Origin: Myxacorys californica WJT36-NPBG1
GTDB lineage: Bacteria > Cyanobacteriota > Cyanobacteriia > Leptolyngbyales > Leptolyngbyaceae
Direction: 5' to 3'
Length of the DNA: 64,000 nt
NCBI GenBank assembly: GCA_019359315.1
Contig: JAHHHO010000020.1
Location: forward strand, 24,277-88,276
Shown: positions 19,361-29,133 of the stretch, piece by piece
How the letters are laid out: the number at the start of each line of letters is the position of its first letter
Position numbering within the stretch: position 1 is the stretch's first letter
Made by a program: the position numbers and the translations under genes
The notes under the pieces: model-generated
What the model saw: the letters and a program-made list of their open reading frames with translations, nothing else
Told to the model about the DNA's origin: nothing
Databases searched by the model: none

Positions 19361-19576
19361 ATGTTGGATGAAGCAACGCTCGAACGTCGGTTAGCAACTC
19401 TTGAGCAAGAGGTCGCTGACCTTAAACACAAGTCCGAGCATAACTTTGCCTCTGGCACTTGGCTCGAGAAACTCGTTGGATCAATTTCTGATGAATCTGC
19501 TTTTCTTGAAGCTTTGGAATATGGGCGCTCTTTCCGCCAAGCTGACAAACCAACCGATGATGATGGACAAGCGTGA
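19361..19576 (+). CDS. Antitoxin-like partner of the PIN toxin
   Basis: A 71-residue protein whose N-terminal half is a coiled coil (LDEATLERRLATLEQEVADL). Its stop overlaps the start of the PIN gene (GTGA), which is typical of cyanobacterial vapBC-like pairs. The family is not one of the classic AbrB or RHH antitoxins, so the role is inferred from position. Confidence 0.7.
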   Translation: MLDEATLERRLATLEQEVADLKHKSEHNFASGTWLEKLVGSISDESAFLEALEYGRSFRQADKPTDDDGQA

Positions 19577-20025
19577 GATTTTTGCTCGACACTGACCACA
19601 TCAGTTTTCTACAGCGAGGTTCAGGCTCAGAATTCACAAACCTAACCGCTCGAATTGCTCAACACTCACCCGCAGACTTTGCTTTGTCCGTTGTCAGTTT
19701 TCATGAGCAAGTCCTTGGTGCTCATAGCTTTATCAATTGTGCTCGTACACCTGCTGATGTAATTGGCGGATACACACTGCTGCTGGAAACCCTTCAAGGC
19801 TTTTCAACGGCTCCTGTTCTAGCGTTTGATGAGGCAGCAATCGTGCTCTTTAACGAGCTACGAGTACACAGAGTTCGTGTATCAACAATGGATTTGAGAA
19901 TTGCCGCAATTCGCCTTGCGAAGCTCCGAAGGATCGCTCTTTCGCAAAACTTAGTCCTTCTCACCCGGAACTTAAGAGATTTTGAAAGAGTGCCAGGATT
20001 AGTGACAAAGGATTGGACGATTTAG
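19573..20025 (+). CDS. PIN-domain toxin (VapC-like ribonuclease)
   Basis: A 150-residue PIN protein beginning RFLLDTDHISFLQRG, whose first Asp is the first metal ligand. Later acidic residues are in VSFHEQVLG, STMDLRIAAIRL and LTRNLRDFERVPGL (family: TxNxxxFxxvpgL). It should be a metal-dependent RNase neutralised by the upstream coiled-coil protein. It starts with GTG overlapping that gene's stop. Its 3' end overlaps the convergent SRPBCC gene by 4 bases. Confidence 0.85.
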   Translation: MRFLLDTDHISFLQRGSGSEFTNLTARIAQHSPADFALSVVSFHEQVLGAHSFINCARTPADVIGGYTLLLETLQGFSTAPVLAFDEAAIVLFNELRVHRVRVSTMDLRIAAIRLAKLRRIALSQNLVLLTRNLRDFERVPGLVTKDWTI

Positions 20026-20456
20026 AGCTTTTCCGCATACTGCTTGAGTTCCCATGCCATGCGGCGCATTCCCTTTTGCTCATCTTGACGAATAAAGGGA
20101 ACAAAAAATTTGCTGAGTGCTCCAGAAAACGTTTCCTGATAAATGAATTGGCTGCGATCGCGATCTAGATCTTGGAGCTGCCAAATATACTCGTGCCGAA
20201 ATCCTGGAATCGACGACCTCCACTTGAGACACGCCTCTGGCTGCACCAGCGTCACAACCGGACGAAACTGAATTTCCTCTTCACCCGGAACTCGCAGTAG
20301 CGAAAGCGAGATTTCCCGTCCGGGAGCAATTGTTTGATGAGGATTGCAGTCGTACAGGAAGGTGTTCCAATATTTCCATTTCTCTTTCTGAAGCAAAATT
20401 TGCCAAACCCGCGATCGCGGAGCATTGATGTCGATTTCGGTGTAAAGACTTGGCAT
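20022..20456 (-). CDS. SRPBCC (START-like) domain protein
   Basis: A 144-residue ligand-binding-fold protein: INAPRSRVWQILLQKEKWKY at the start, then central beta strands and the C-terminal long helix RQDEQKGMRRMAWELKQYAEKL. The family binds hydrophobic ligands or acts as cyclase/aromatase. The ligand is unknown. No operon partner. Confidence 0.75.
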   Translation of the reverse strand: MPSLYTEIDINAPRSRVWQILLQKEKWKYWNTFLYDCNPHQTIAPGREISLSLLRVPGEEEIQFRPVVTLVQPEACLKWRSSIPGFRHEYIWQLQDLDRDRSQFIYQETFSGALSKFFVPFIRQDEQKGMRRMAWELKQYAEKL

Positions 20457-20654
20457 AAATTCGTGTGTCTGAGTACAGTTCTCTCAAATTGAATTCCCTA
20501 AAATAAGTCGCGGCAACTAGTTTGATATTGAACGATATTTTTGTAAATTCTTCCAAGGACGAACTAGAATTCATCTCAGAATTGTTGAGAAGTTTTAACA
20601 CTCGTTCGCAATTTTCCCGTAAAATCGAGACCTCGGAATTCAACGTGCAAGTTT

Positions 20655-22046
20655 ATGGCAGCCCTCACCCCCAACTCTAGTTTTAGTCTGACAATTCGCT
20701 TCCAGGTTCCCAACCGTCCTGGGATGCTGTCGAGCGTGATTCAGGCGATTTCGTCGCAAGGCGGCAACATGGGACAAATCGACTTGATTGAGCAGACGCG
20801 AGACATCTCCATGAGAGATGTTACCGTCGATGCTGCCAGTACAGAACATGCAGAAACGATTGTACAAGCGGTGAAAGCGCTACCTGACATTAAGGTGTTG
20901 GATATTTACGATCGCACCTTCACGCTGCACAAAGGCGGAAAAATTAGCGTTCACAGCAAAATTCCGCTGAGAGGACAAGCTGATCTGGCAATGGCCTATA
21001 CGCCAGGTGTAGGTCGGATTTGCCGCGCGATCGCAGACGAGCCAGAGCGGGTGTACGAACTGACGATCAAGCACAACACCATTGCGATCGTCACGGATGG
21101 TAGTGCTGTTCTGGGAATGGGCAATCTTGGAGCCGAAGCCTCAATGCCTGTGATGGAAGGCAAAGCAATGTTGTTCAAAGAGTTTGGCGGATTGGATGCC
21201 TTTCCAATTTGTTTGGCAACTCAAAGTACCGATGAAATTGTCGAAACGGTGAAACGGATTGCGCCTGTGTTTGGCGGCGTCAACTTAGAAGATATTGCCG
21301 CGCCGCGCTGTTTTGAAATCGAAGAACGGCTGCAACGAGAACTCAACATTCCAGTCTTTCACGACGACCAACACGGAACCGCGATCGTTACGCTTGCCGC
21401 TCTCACCAATGCGCTAAAACTCGTTGAGAAGTCGATTTTTGACGCCCGAATTGTGATCAACGGGGCGGGGGCAGCCGGAGTTGCGATCGCCAAGCTGCTG
21501 CAAAAAGATGGTGCCGCCAGCATTATCATGTGCGATTCCAGAGGCATTCTCTCGAAGAGCCGCACCGATTTAAACCCTCAAAAGCTCGCGTTTGCAATTG
21601 AACAAAGCGGCACGCTTGCCGATGCAATGCGAGGAGCAGATGTTTTCCTTGGCGTCAGCGCTCCGGGTGTAGTGACGTCCGAAATGGTGCGATCGATGGC
21701 AGCCGCTCCGATTGTATTTGCGATGGCAAACCCAATTCCTGAGATTCAGCCCGAATACGTGCGCGATGATGTCGCAGTCATGGCAACCGGGCGGAGCGAC
21801 TATCCCAATCAGATCAACAATGTGCTGGCATTCCCCGGCATCTTCCGAGGAGCATTAGACTGCCGAGCGTCTACCTTAACCACGAATATGTATTTGCAGG
21901 CAGCGTTAGCGATCGCGTCTCTCGTCACCCCCGACGAATTAACCCATGAACACATTATCCCATCGGTGTTTGATGGACGGGTTGCAACAGCAGTGGCAGC
22001 AGCAGTTCAGAGAGCGGCACGTGAAGATGGGGTCGCACACGCGTAG
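20655..22046 (+). CDS. NAD(P)-dependent malic enzyme with N-terminal ACT domain
   Basis: A 463-residue enzyme that decarboxylates malate to pyruvate. Residues about 10-85 form an ACT regulatory domain (RFQVPNRPGMLSSVIQAISS). The catalytic part has YTPGVGRICRAI, VTDGSAVLGMGNLG, the metal-site FHDDQHGTAIV, the nucleotide motif NGAGAAGVAIAKLL and MANPIPEIQPEYV. The form with an ACT domain is common in cyanobacteria and Gram-positives. It is monocistronic and followed by a repeat-family hairpin. Confidence 0.92.
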   Translation: MAALTPNSSFSLTIRFQVPNRPGMLSSVIQAISSQGGNMGQIDLIEQTRDISMRDVTVDAASTEHAETIVQAVKALPDIKVLDIYDRTFTLHKGGKISVHSKIPLRGQADLAMAYTPGVGRICRAIADEPERVYELTIKHNTIAIVTDGSAVLGMGNLGAEASMPVMEGKAMLFKEFGGLDAFPICLATQSTDEIVETVKRIAPVFGGVNLEDIAAPRCFEIEERLQRELNIPVFHDDQHGTAIVTLAALTNALKLVEKSIFDARIVINGAGAAGVAIAKLLQKDGAASIIMCDSRGILSKSRTDLNPQKLAFAIEQSGTLADAMRGADVFLGVSAPGVVTSEMVRSMAAAPIVFAMANPIPEIQPEYVRDDVAVMATGRSDYPNQINNVLAFPGIFRGALDCRASTLTTNMYLQAALAIASLVTPDELTHEHIIPSVFDGRVATAVAAAVQRAAREDGVAHA

Positions 22047-22064
22047 AAATCAGATAGACCAAGT

Positions 22065-22112
22065 GGCAACGGATAGCATGATTGGGTTGATATCAACGCT
22101 TCATCCGTTGCC
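22065..22112. repeat. Hairpin of the AACGGAT repeat family
   Basis: GGCAACGGAT (22065-22074) pairs with ATCCGTTGCC (22103-22112). The loop region contains the palindrome GTTGATATCAAC (22086-22097). It lies between convergent genes and may end transcription from both sides; there is no T-tract. Confidence 0.55.
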
Positions 22113-22119
22113 TCTGCCC

Positions 22120-23034
22120 TTACCTACTTACTCTTCGCGCCTCTGCATCAATGCGGCTCCGCAGGGCGAGCGTTGCTGCACCATTGACCGGCAAGCCGTA
22201 TCTGCTCTGGAACTCCCGCACCGCCGCTTGAGTTTGAGCATCGTAGAACTGAGTAATGGGCAAATTACTTCGCAGAACAATTCTGAGACTATTTCTCAGA
22301 TTTCTGACCAAGGTTGCCATAATTTCCTGAGTGCGCTGATCGGGCCGTCCAGTTGGCGGCAAATTATAGAGAGACTGAATATCTTGAATCGCTCGAACCA
22401 CAGAAACGTCAGTTAGGGGCTGTTGCGGATTCACGTCATAGCCAAACCCTAGCAGCAGCGATCGCAGTTGTCCTTCAGTGTAAATTCCCAGCGATGAATT
22501 TGAAGAACCACTCGACGGACTGCCCGACGAACCTGGTTGACCCGGACGAGGTAGCGCATCGTTCAGAATGTCATTGATGCGCTGGCGAGTTTCTAGCGTT
22601 GCTGTTCCTGTGGCAGGTAGCTTATTTTGCTGCTGAAACAACCGCACCGCCGCCTCAGTCTGCCGTCCATAAAATTGACTTCCTGGAAGCGGAACTTCTA
22701 ATTTCACCACTCGGTTGAGATCGGTTTGTAGTTTTTTCATCAGATCTGCCGCTAGATCTTGCGTCGGTGGATTCAGCGTTCCATCCACTGGCAGGCGATA
22801 TTGCACCTGAAAATCTCGAATCGCTTGCTGCACGGACGGACTCGAAAAGGGCATCGTTAGCGGGACAGGATAGCCCAGACCATTTAATACAGAAATAAAC
22901 TGATCTGGCGTATAGTCTTGAGTCCGCGCTGCCCAAGCAATTTGATGAATCGTGATCGGCTCCGCCAAGCTCCAAAGGAGCGCACCCCCTAGCAGCGCCG
23001 TTACAGCATTTGTTCTTCCGTTCCACATACTCAC
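22120..23034 (-). CDS. Peptidoglycan-binding protein with four PG_binding_1 repeats
   Basis: A 304-residue exported protein. An N-terminal hydrophobic segment ([20 protein letters not shown]) is followed by four PG_binding_1-like repeats, recognised by [60 protein letters not shown] and [21 protein letters not shown] Ser/Gly-rich linker divides the pairs. There is no catalytic domain, so it probably anchors or scaffolds at the cell wall. It diverges from radC. Confidence 0.85.
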   Translation of the reverse strand: MSMWNGRTNAVTALLGGALLWSLAEPITIHQIAWAARTQDYTPDQFISVLNGLGYPVPLTMPFSSPSVQQAIRDFQVQYRLPVDGTLNPPTQDLAADLMKKLQTDLNRVVKLEVPLPGSQFYGRQTEAAVRLFQQQNKLPATGTATLETRQRINDILNDALPRPGQPGSSGSPSSGSSNSSLGIYTEGQLRSLLLGFGYDVNPQQPLTDVSVVRAIQDIQSLYNLPPTGRPDQRTQEIMATLVRNLRNSLRIVLRSNLPITQFYDAQTQAAVREFQSRYGLPVNGAATLALRSRIDAEARRVSR

Positions 23035-23122
23035 ACTCTTGTTATTGCTCGAATTGGTCGATGTACTCCCAGATTCATTTTGCGGGATTACTGTAAAAAT
23101 AGGCGCTTCCTTCTATGCTTTC

Positions 23123-23689
23123 ATGACTTATTCTCTAAGAATTGCTGATATTCCCGAAAGCGAACGACCCCGCGAGCGACTGATCGCTCAAGGTGCAAAA
23201 ACTCTCTCTACGGCTGAGCTAATTGCAATTTTACTGGGAACGGGTCAAGGACCTGGAAAACTTTCGGCAGTAGGGTTGGGGCAATACATTTTGCAAGAAT
23301 TAAGTCAGCATCAGCGCGATCCGTTGGGGGTGTTGCGCGATGTCAATATCCAAGAATTAACGAAAGTTCCGGGCGTTGGGCCAGCAAAAGCAACGACAAT
23401 TTTGGCAGCGATCGAGCTTGGCAAACGAGTCTATCAATCGCGTCCACCCGAAAAAACGGTGATTGACGATCCACAAGTTGCCGCTGCTGCTCTCAGTGGT
23501 GAATTGATGTGGCAAGCTCAAGAACGGTTTGCGGTGCTGTTACTCGATGTGAAAAACAAGCTGATTGGGACGCAGGTAATTACGATCGGTACAGCAACCG
23601 AAACTCTGGCACATCCCAGAGAGATCTTTCGAGAAATCATTCGCCAAGGTGCAACACGAGCCGTTGTAGAATCCAGAAGCAAACACTAA
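23123..23689 (+). pseudogene. radC: radC 5' part, interrupted by the mobile element
   Basis: RadC family protein truncated after about 182 native codons. The start [20 protein letters not shown] and the helix-hairpin-helix [20 protein letters not shown] are intact, and the MPN/JAMM domain begins with [20 protein letters not shown]. At ATRAVV the frame runs into element DNA and stops six codons later (ESRSKH). The missing AHNHPSG...D part lies at 54378-54566. Joining the two at the shared GTAG (or the upstream GC) restores an in-frame RadC of about 244 residues, the normal length. Excision of the element would therefore repair the gene. Confidence 0.92.
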
Positions 23690-23707
23690 AAATATATTTT
23701 TTATATC
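23658..23707. repeat. Left attachment junction (attL) with terminal inverted arm
   Basis: Here radC meets the element. GTAG at 23666-23669 is shared with 54378-54381 at the right end, and GC at 23660-23661 is aligned with GC at 54372-54373. Just inside, the arm AAGCAAACAC...AAAATATATTTTTTAT (23677-23705) is repeated inverted at the right junction. Serine recombinases cross over at a central dinucleotide flanked by such arms. Confidence 0.75.
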
Positions 23708-23744
23708 CCATTACCCTCTAAGAGATAGAGAAGAGTGCAAAAAC

Positions 23745-23847
23745 CCGTCATAACCGTCATTAACAAGGGTTTCAGCCGTCATAAGTCCGTCACAAGTCCA
23801 TCACTGCTTCCATCACTATTCGTCATTCTTCGTCATTCTGTCCGTCA
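23745..23847 (+). promoter_or_regulatory. Left subterminal array of CCGTCA-type repeats
   Basis: Nine copies of CCGTCA, CCATCA or TCGTCA lie between 23745 and 23847, ending three bases before the recombinase start codon. The order CCGTCATAACCGTCA, then GTTTCAGCCGTCA, AAGTCCGTCA and AAGTCCATCAC is mirrored in inverted orientation at 54212-54300. These probably bind the recombinase or its directionality factor and could also autoregulate the gene. Confidence 0.65.
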
Positions 23848-23849
23848 CT

Positions 23850-25283
23850 ATGAATCAGCTACCCGATACTGATGGATACTGCCGTGTTTCGACTTTGAAA
23901 CAAATCACGCACGGGCACGGACTAGAACGATACAAAGAGGATCTAGAAGATTGTGGCATTCCTCGCGATCGCATCTTCAGCGATGTTGAATCTGGTTCGC
24001 GTGACGATCGCGAGGGATATAACACCGTCCTAGAGCGCGTGAGGCAAGGAATCACTAAGAAAGTCATAGTCCCCTGCTTCGATCGCTTCACCCGCTCTAC
24101 GCTGCACTGGGAGCAAGTGATGGAAGAGTTTGCGCTATATGAAGCTGAACTGCATTTCACTTCTGGCGGTGCGATCGATTTCATCACGCCTGACGGCAGA
24201 AAAGCGGCACGCCAACAAGCGGTAGACGCAGCATGGTGGCGAGAGAAAAACCAATATGCTGCTAAGCAAGGCTGGGCACGCCGCCGCCGCAAAAAGAAAG
24301 CGTCTAGTCCACCGTTTGGCTACAAAGTTGAAAACGATGTGTATGTCGTGAACCGAGATGTTTACCCACCTCAGCCAGACAAGACTTACTTCGACGTTGC
24401 TCGCGAAATTATCGAAACCTACCTTACGGAGGGGAGTATTCGGAACACATGCCATTTGATGATTCAACGCTATGGAGTGGAGCGCTACGGATCTGGGTGG
24501 TGGGAGGACTTCCCGCGCGATCGCATGAAGTTAGATAAATGGTTAAAAAGTCCAACTGTTCGCGGTCATCTTGCCTACTTTGGGAACCGCGGCAAGCCCC
24601 AAGAAATTGCTCAATACAACAACCATGAGGCGATCATCGATTCGGACGAAGCACAAAGAATAGATCAGCTGCTCAAAATGAGGGCATCTGGTATCAGTCC
24701 ATCCTCTGCCGTGCAATACCCCCTCAGTGGCTTAATTTATTGTCAGTGCGGCGCTAAAACCTCAATTAGCGGCAGAAAGCACCGTAGGCGCTATTACTGC
24801 GATGATATCTATGCTCCGGCAGGTTCGCGAACCTGCACTTTGAAAGGCGGATTGCTATCGGTTGATGCTGAGCAGTTTGCGATCGCGGCAATTTGCCAAC
24901 GGGCAGCCCAAGAAATCGCCACTCGAATCGAGCGATCGCAAACACCAACCGTTTCTCAGGACACTCCAGAGTTATTAGCATTACGTCGCAAATTGGCAAT
25001 GCTAGGCGACGATCCGGATTTTGCTGCCGCAATCCCTGGCATTCAGCAAAAGATTATAGATTTAGAAGCAAAACAGCGATCCGAATCGACTAGTCAGATC
25101 CAACGCAGAGAAGATCTCGTCAACGTTGGGTCTGATCCTGAATTCTTTTCAAGTTTGTCGGTTGAAAAACGACGGTTTATCTACACCCAACTTATAAACC
25201 GTGTCGTCAAGGCAGGCGACACGGTTCTATTCGTAGAGTTTCTAGGCGACTTGGGAACTGTCCGATTTGACGATCGCGAGTAA
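23850..25283 (+). CDS. Large serine recombinase (element integrase/excisase)
   Basis: A 477-residue serine recombinase. The resolvase domain (about 1-130) has YCRVSTLKQ with the nucleophile Ser14, and VPCFDRFTRSTLHW with the conserved arginines. A Recombinase domain follows (about 160-290: SSPPFGYKV..., VRGHLAYFG), then a zinc-ribbon CQCGAKTSISGRKHRRRYYC and a coiled-coil region. This is the layout of large integrases such as XisF of heterocyst-forming cyanobacteria. It sits 180 bases inside the left end and reads inward, and probably integrates into and excises from radC. Its 3' end overlaps the convergent 61-residue gene by 42 bases. Confidence 0.93.
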   Translation: MNQLPDTDGYCRVSTLKQITHGHGLERYKEDLEDCGIPRDRIFSDVESGSRDDREGYNTVLERVRQGITKKVIVPCFDRFTRSTLHWEQVMEEFALYEAELHFTSGGAIDFITPDGRKAARQQAVDAAWWREKNQYAAKQGWARRRRKKKASSPPFGYKVENDVYVVNRDVYPPQPDKTYFDVAREIIETYLTEGSIRNTCHLMIQRYGVERYGSGWWEDFPRDRMKLDKWLKSPTVRGHLAYFGNRGKPQEIAQYNNHEAIIDSDEAQRIDQLLKMRASGISPSSAVQYPLSGLIYCQCGAKTSISGRKHRRRYYCDDIYAPAGSRTCTLKGGLLSVDAEQFAIAAICQRAAQEIATRIERSQTPTVSQDTPELLALRRKLAMLGDDPDFAAAIPGIQQKIIDLEAKQRSESTSQIQRREDLVNVGSDPEFFSSLSVEKRRFIYTQLINRVVKAGDTVLFVEFLGDLGTVRFDDRE

Positions 25284-25427
25284 CCGAACCACTTCAGAAC
25301 TCGGAACCACATTGTTTGACTTTGCAAGGCGTTCTAGTTCAGCGATCGCGTCTGCCTGCCGTTGCTTCATCTGCTTCCATTGCGCCATGTCTTGCGAGAT
25401 CGATTGCCAGGTTACAGGCTTACTCAT
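25242..25427 (-). CDS. Small hypothetical protein downstream of the primase (61 aa)
   Basis: A 61-residue helical protein (DMAQWKQMKQRQADAIAELE). It starts in an ATGA overlap with the stop of the primase-helicase gene, which supports translational coupling and a real product. No family recognised. It could be a small accessory replication factor. Confidence 0.5.
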   Translation of the reverse strand: MSKPVTWQSISQDMAQWKQMKQRQADAIAELERLAKSNNVVPSSEVVRLLAIVKSDSSQVA

Positions 25428-28400
25428 GCCCGTCGCCTCCCCTCAGCGAAGTTCAGAACTTTTTTCTCATCACAAGAAAGTCTGTGGATCGCTTCAATTC
25501 GATCTGTGTCTGTTACTTCACTAAACACCGCCGATACAACCTCCTCAATGCAATTTGTTGCAATCCCTTCACGGATAATTTCAACTACATCGCTGACGAC
25601 TTCTTCGTTGAAGTCGGACTCGGGTTTCCCTGTTATTGGTCGCGGGATGCCAACATCATCGCTAGTACGAAACCTGAGTCCGACAAAGTGAGCACCCTTG
25701 CTATCCCTCTCTTTCTTTGCCTCAGCATGTCCAAGCTGCCCAACACAAAGGTCACTAAGCAGTCGACTAAAGCGTTGTAAGCTGACTGGCTTTGTCCCTA
25801 CAGCGTTGCTGTAAGCGATGTAGCTAGGATAGAGGAGGGTTTCGCTCCCCTCCCAATAAGTACGGGTCGTCCTTGTCGCTCCATCGTCAGGGCTCTCCGA
25901 AAATGTGTACTTGACCGCATTTCCAACATAAGTCTTACTGTCAGCATCAAAAACACAACGACTATCTAGCCACGCAGCCAAAGGATTTGATTCTACGATT
26001 GACTCCAATCGCGACGCGTTCAAGCTCGGAACTGAAACGTCCGTGTTCTTGATTAAATCGAACATTTGCTGATCAGGCATGTCCAACACCCAATTAACGA
26101 GTCCTGGAAGAAATTCCGCAAACTCACCACTTACCCCATTGCGTCCGATGCTAATTAGATCTCGCTGCAACTCTTTCGCGATTTGATTTTCAAATGGAAT
26201 ACTCAACCTTCTGCGGGTAAAACCAGTTGTATAGTCAGCAGATTGGATCGGCTCGTTGCAGGCGATCAATACCATCGCGTTTGGCATAAAGCCTTCTGAT
26301 TTCTGCTGAATCCTTTTCTCTTCGAGGCGCAGAGCATCCTGTCCCGTAAGAGCTTTTAGTATCGATACGCTACCCCCGTAGCGCTCTGAGTCGGTGATGA
26401 CCACAAGCCGTTTTCCATAAATCCCAGCCGTCTCAAAACGATTGCCTTCAAGCTGCTTGAGTTCAGTCACGAAGCAATTTCTGAATCCTATCAACGCTTG
26501 TGCGAGTCGGATATAAGTAGATTTTCCCGTCCCCCCTTTACCAACACACTCGATGAATCTTTGCAAATCGGCACGTCCACAAAGAATCGCTTTCAGATAG
26601 GCTCTCAGTAATTCGACGATTTTTTCGTCTCCATTTTGACTTTCGCGCAACCAATCAATAATCGGTTCGCACGTCGCGCCAGGAACGTAACTGTAAGGTA
26701 GTTGCCAGGTCAAGCGATGGTCGGGGGAATGATTTGAGAACTCTCTTGTTGAAAGACGAAGAATTCCGTTTTGGAACGGCAAAAGATCCGAATCCAGTTC
26801 CTTGCTCCAATTCCTGCAAGCTAAAGAGCTAGACATTAAGCTGTAGACAGACTTGACGTAATCAGCGCTGTATTCGCAGTCCAACCCGTTAGAATTCAAT
26901 TCATCTTTAATCAACTGCTCAACAAACTCTCTAGATTCAGACGACCATACGCCTTGAGTCTCGGTCCCATAACGATAAAAGCAAGTGCGATCGGGGTTCC
27001 ACGAAAGAGTTTTCTGATAGAACTGCGACAAAACGCTGTCAACAACCCCAGCTTTAGGTGTTATTGGTTTTCCAGTTTTGTTGTCAAATTCGATCGGGAT
27101 ATAAGGGCGACTTTCCGACTTCGCCTCTTGCTGCCTGCGTTCCTGCTCAGCCTCCCTCTCTTGTTGCGCCTGCTTTGCTTGCTGTTTACGGCGATCGTAA
27201 TCCGCCTGCTCTTTGAATTGCTTCAACAACCTGTTTAGCGGCTGCCTTCCTAATCCAGGAATCTCGCTAAGTTTGGCAATTAACAACCTTGCTTCAAGGT
27301 CATCGATTTTCGTAGCTGCAATCTCAATCAGGATTTTGGCGATCGCGGTTATATCTTTGCCATCGGTTGGGACGCATCGATCCGCCGCCAATATCAAAAT
27401 CCTGTTCCAAGGCAAAGATAACGCTTCTTCTAGTTCAATTGCTAATCCAAGGGATTTCAATTTGGCGATCACGCCTTGCAGTTCTTGGTCACTACCACTA
27501 GAGGGAGGCTTGTCGCTTGTAGATGACTTTTCACTTGAACCAGCATCACGATCGCGATGCTGCTTGGCTTTGTTGCGATACGCATCTCGCGTCCATTGCG
27601 GAAAAGTCCACCCAAACTCATCCTTTGCCGTGTTAATCAGGCTTCCGATCTTCCACGTCCCCTTGGAGGAACGAACCACCTGAGCGACATTCCATCCGCA
27701 TTGTCTCGACGGAGAATGGCTCTCCATCATGCTGATTGCGGCGGCTTCTCCATAGTGATTCTTCAAGCAAGCAGCAATTTTGCGGTAAAGCTGGTAACTA
27801 TTACCACCCTTAGATCGCGGCGGAATGAAGCTCAGAATCTCATTAACAAGGCGAGTAGTAATCTCTTCATCGTGTTCGCTGTCGCCTTTCTCAGCCATTT
27901 GCTTGAGCCATGCAGCGCGATCGCGTTCGATTCGCTGATCTAAATCTGGGTCATTTAGTGCAATAGCTGGATCAACGGTTGTATTGCCATTTTTCTGCTT
28001 GTTACGTTGCGTAACCCATTGACTCCAGCGGTTATCGCTCAAACCGTTCGGGAATGCTCCGGTGGCATCTAAACGTGCCTCAAAATCATTCGGTGAGTAA
28101 ATCTCGTCAGAAACAAATTCAACCGTGATTTCTTTTGGTTCAAGAAGCCCGAAGTCGTCTGATTTGCGCCGAGGAATCCCAGCAAGCCTCATCGCCCTAG
28201 CCGGATTCACGATGTTGTGATCCGCAGACTGGAGAATGCAAAGCTTACGAGAGAGCCGCCGCCAATCAGTCTGACTAACCCCTTCACTCAGCCGGAAATA
28301 AACGTGAAGAGATTTGCCGCCTGTAAATACAACAACACAAGGAACCAGACCAGTGTTGGCTTTTAGCCGCTCCAAGGCTTCCCATTGCTCATTCAGTGGC

Positions 28401-28843
28401 AGATCATCAATCTCGTAGAAAACGAGGTCGGTAGTTTTGATGTGAGCGTTTGAGATGCCGCCAGAGGGCTTGTTGGGATAGAAGTAGACCGTTGCTCCTT
28501 CGCTTCCTAGCTGTCGGAAGTGATCGAAGTTGTATGTCTCTCCTGAGGGCTTCCAAATGGAATTCCCGTCTTTGTCTTCGCCCTTCCATTGGCATTTCTG
28601 AACGGAGATTCCGTCAACAGTTACTTTTCCCATGAAGACGTAGTTGACAGGCGTTTCCCCATCCTGCTTCATCGCCCACCAGTCAGGCTTGAGAGATGCT
28701 TCATGGTCAAAAGACACCTTGATACAAATCTCACTGTCGGAAACAAAACCTAAATGCTGTAGTTGAATTTTGCCGACAGTAGCGGGGTCGCTTGATTCGA
28801 GAGTTTGAGCGTCATTAAGTGCTTGAGTTGCGGCCATATTCAT
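25424..28843 (-). CDS. Primase-helicase of phage/plasmid D5/P4 type
   Basis: A 1139-residue replication protein. The N-terminal third carries an archaeo-eukaryotic primase-like segment (VFYEIDDLPLNEQWEALERL, then PCVVVFTGGKSLHVYFRLSE), followed by a PriCT-like helical region and a Gln/Glu-rich coiled coil near 560-590. The C-terminal part is D5_N plus superfamily-3 helicase with Walker A ECVGKGGTGKSTYIRLAQAL near 765 and Walker B-like RLVVITDSERYGG. It should prime and unwind at the element's origin, which means the element can probably replicate once excised. It is in a leftward operon with three small genes overlapping by 1-4 bases. Confidence 0.9.
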   Translation of the reverse strand: MNMAATQALNDAQTLESSDPATVGKIQLQHLGFVSDSEICIKVSFDHEASLKPDWWAMKQDGETPVNYVFMGKVTVDGISVQKCQWKGEDKDGNSIWKPSGETYNFDHFRQLGSEGATVYFYPNKPSGGISNAHIKTTDLVFYEIDDLPLNEQWEALERLKANTGLVPCVVVFTGGKSLHVYFRLSEGVSQTDWRRLSRKLCILQSADHNIVNPARAMRLAGIPRRKSDDFGLLEPKEITVEFVSDEIYSPNDFEARLDATGAFPNGLSDNRWSQWVTQRNKQKNGNTTVDPAIALNDPDLDQRIERDRAAWLKQMAEKGDSEHDEEITTRLVNEILSFIPPRSKGGNSYQLYRKIAACLKNHYGEAAAISMMESHSPSRQCGWNVAQVVRSSKGTWKIGSLINTAKDEFGWTFPQWTRDAYRNKAKQHRDRDAGSSEKSSTSDKPPSSGSDQELQGVIAKLKSLGLAIELEEALSLPWNRILILAADRCVPTDGKDITAIAKILIEIAATKIDDLEARLLIAKLSEIPGLGRQPLNRLLKQFKEQADYDRRKQQAKQAQQEREAEQERRQQEAKSESRPYIPIEFDNKTGKPITPKAGVVDSVLSQFYQKTLSWNPDRTCFYRYGTETQGVWSSESREFVEQLIKDELNSNGLDCEYSADYVKSVYSLMSSSLACRNWSKELDSDLLPFQNGILRLSTREFSNHSPDHRLTWQLPYSYVPGATCEPIIDWLRESQNGDEKIVELLRAYLKAILCGRADLQRFIECVGKGGTGKSTYIRLAQALIGFRNCFVTELKQLEGNRFETAGIYGKRLVVITDSERYGGSVSILKALTGQDALRLEEKRIQQKSEGFMPNAMVLIACNEPIQSADYTTGFTRRRLSIPFENQIAKELQRDLISIGRNGVSGEFAEFLPGLVNWVLDMPDQQMFDLIKNTDVSVPSLNASRLESIVESNPLAAWLDSRCVFDADSKTYVGNAVKYTFSESPDDGATRTTRTYWEGSETLLYPSYIAYSNAVGTKPVSLQRFSRLLSDLCVGQLGHAEAKKERDSKGAHFVGLRFRTSDDVGIPRPITGKPESDFNEEVVSDVVEIIREGIATNCIEEVVSAVFSEVTDTDRIEAIHRLSCDEKKVLNFAEGRRRA

Positions 28844-29133
28844 AGCACACCCCCATCCACCACTCGCTCGATCGCCGAATAAATCGCCTCTGGATCGCGC
28901 TTTCGTCCAATCAGTCCGATCGCTCGATAAGCCTCATCTCTCGTTAACTGGATGCCTGCGGACCAATCGCTGTGCCGGATGTAGTAGCGATCGACTGCAA
29001 GTGCGAGGCGTTCAGGAACACGATCGACAATCAAATCTGGGTTCGGCTCTGTGAAGATCCCTAACTGGTCGCCTTCTGTGTAGGTGCTAGAGTTTCTAGT
29101 GCAATTAGTTGTGAATAAAGGAGAGTAGTTCAT
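28840..29133 (-). CDS. Hypothetical protein upstream of the primase (97 aa)
   Basis: A 97-residue protein (VPERLALAVDRYYIRHSDWS, AIGLIGRKRDPEAIYSAIER). Its stop overlaps the primase start by 4 bases and its own start overlaps the upstream gene's stop by one base. No known domain. It is probably a replication-operon accessory protein. Confidence 0.6.
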   Translation of the reverse strand: MNYSPLFTTNCTRNSSTYTEGDQLGIFTEPNPDLIVDRVPERLALAVDRYYIRHSDWSAGIQLTRDEAYRAIGLIGRKRDPEAIYSAIERVVDGGVL

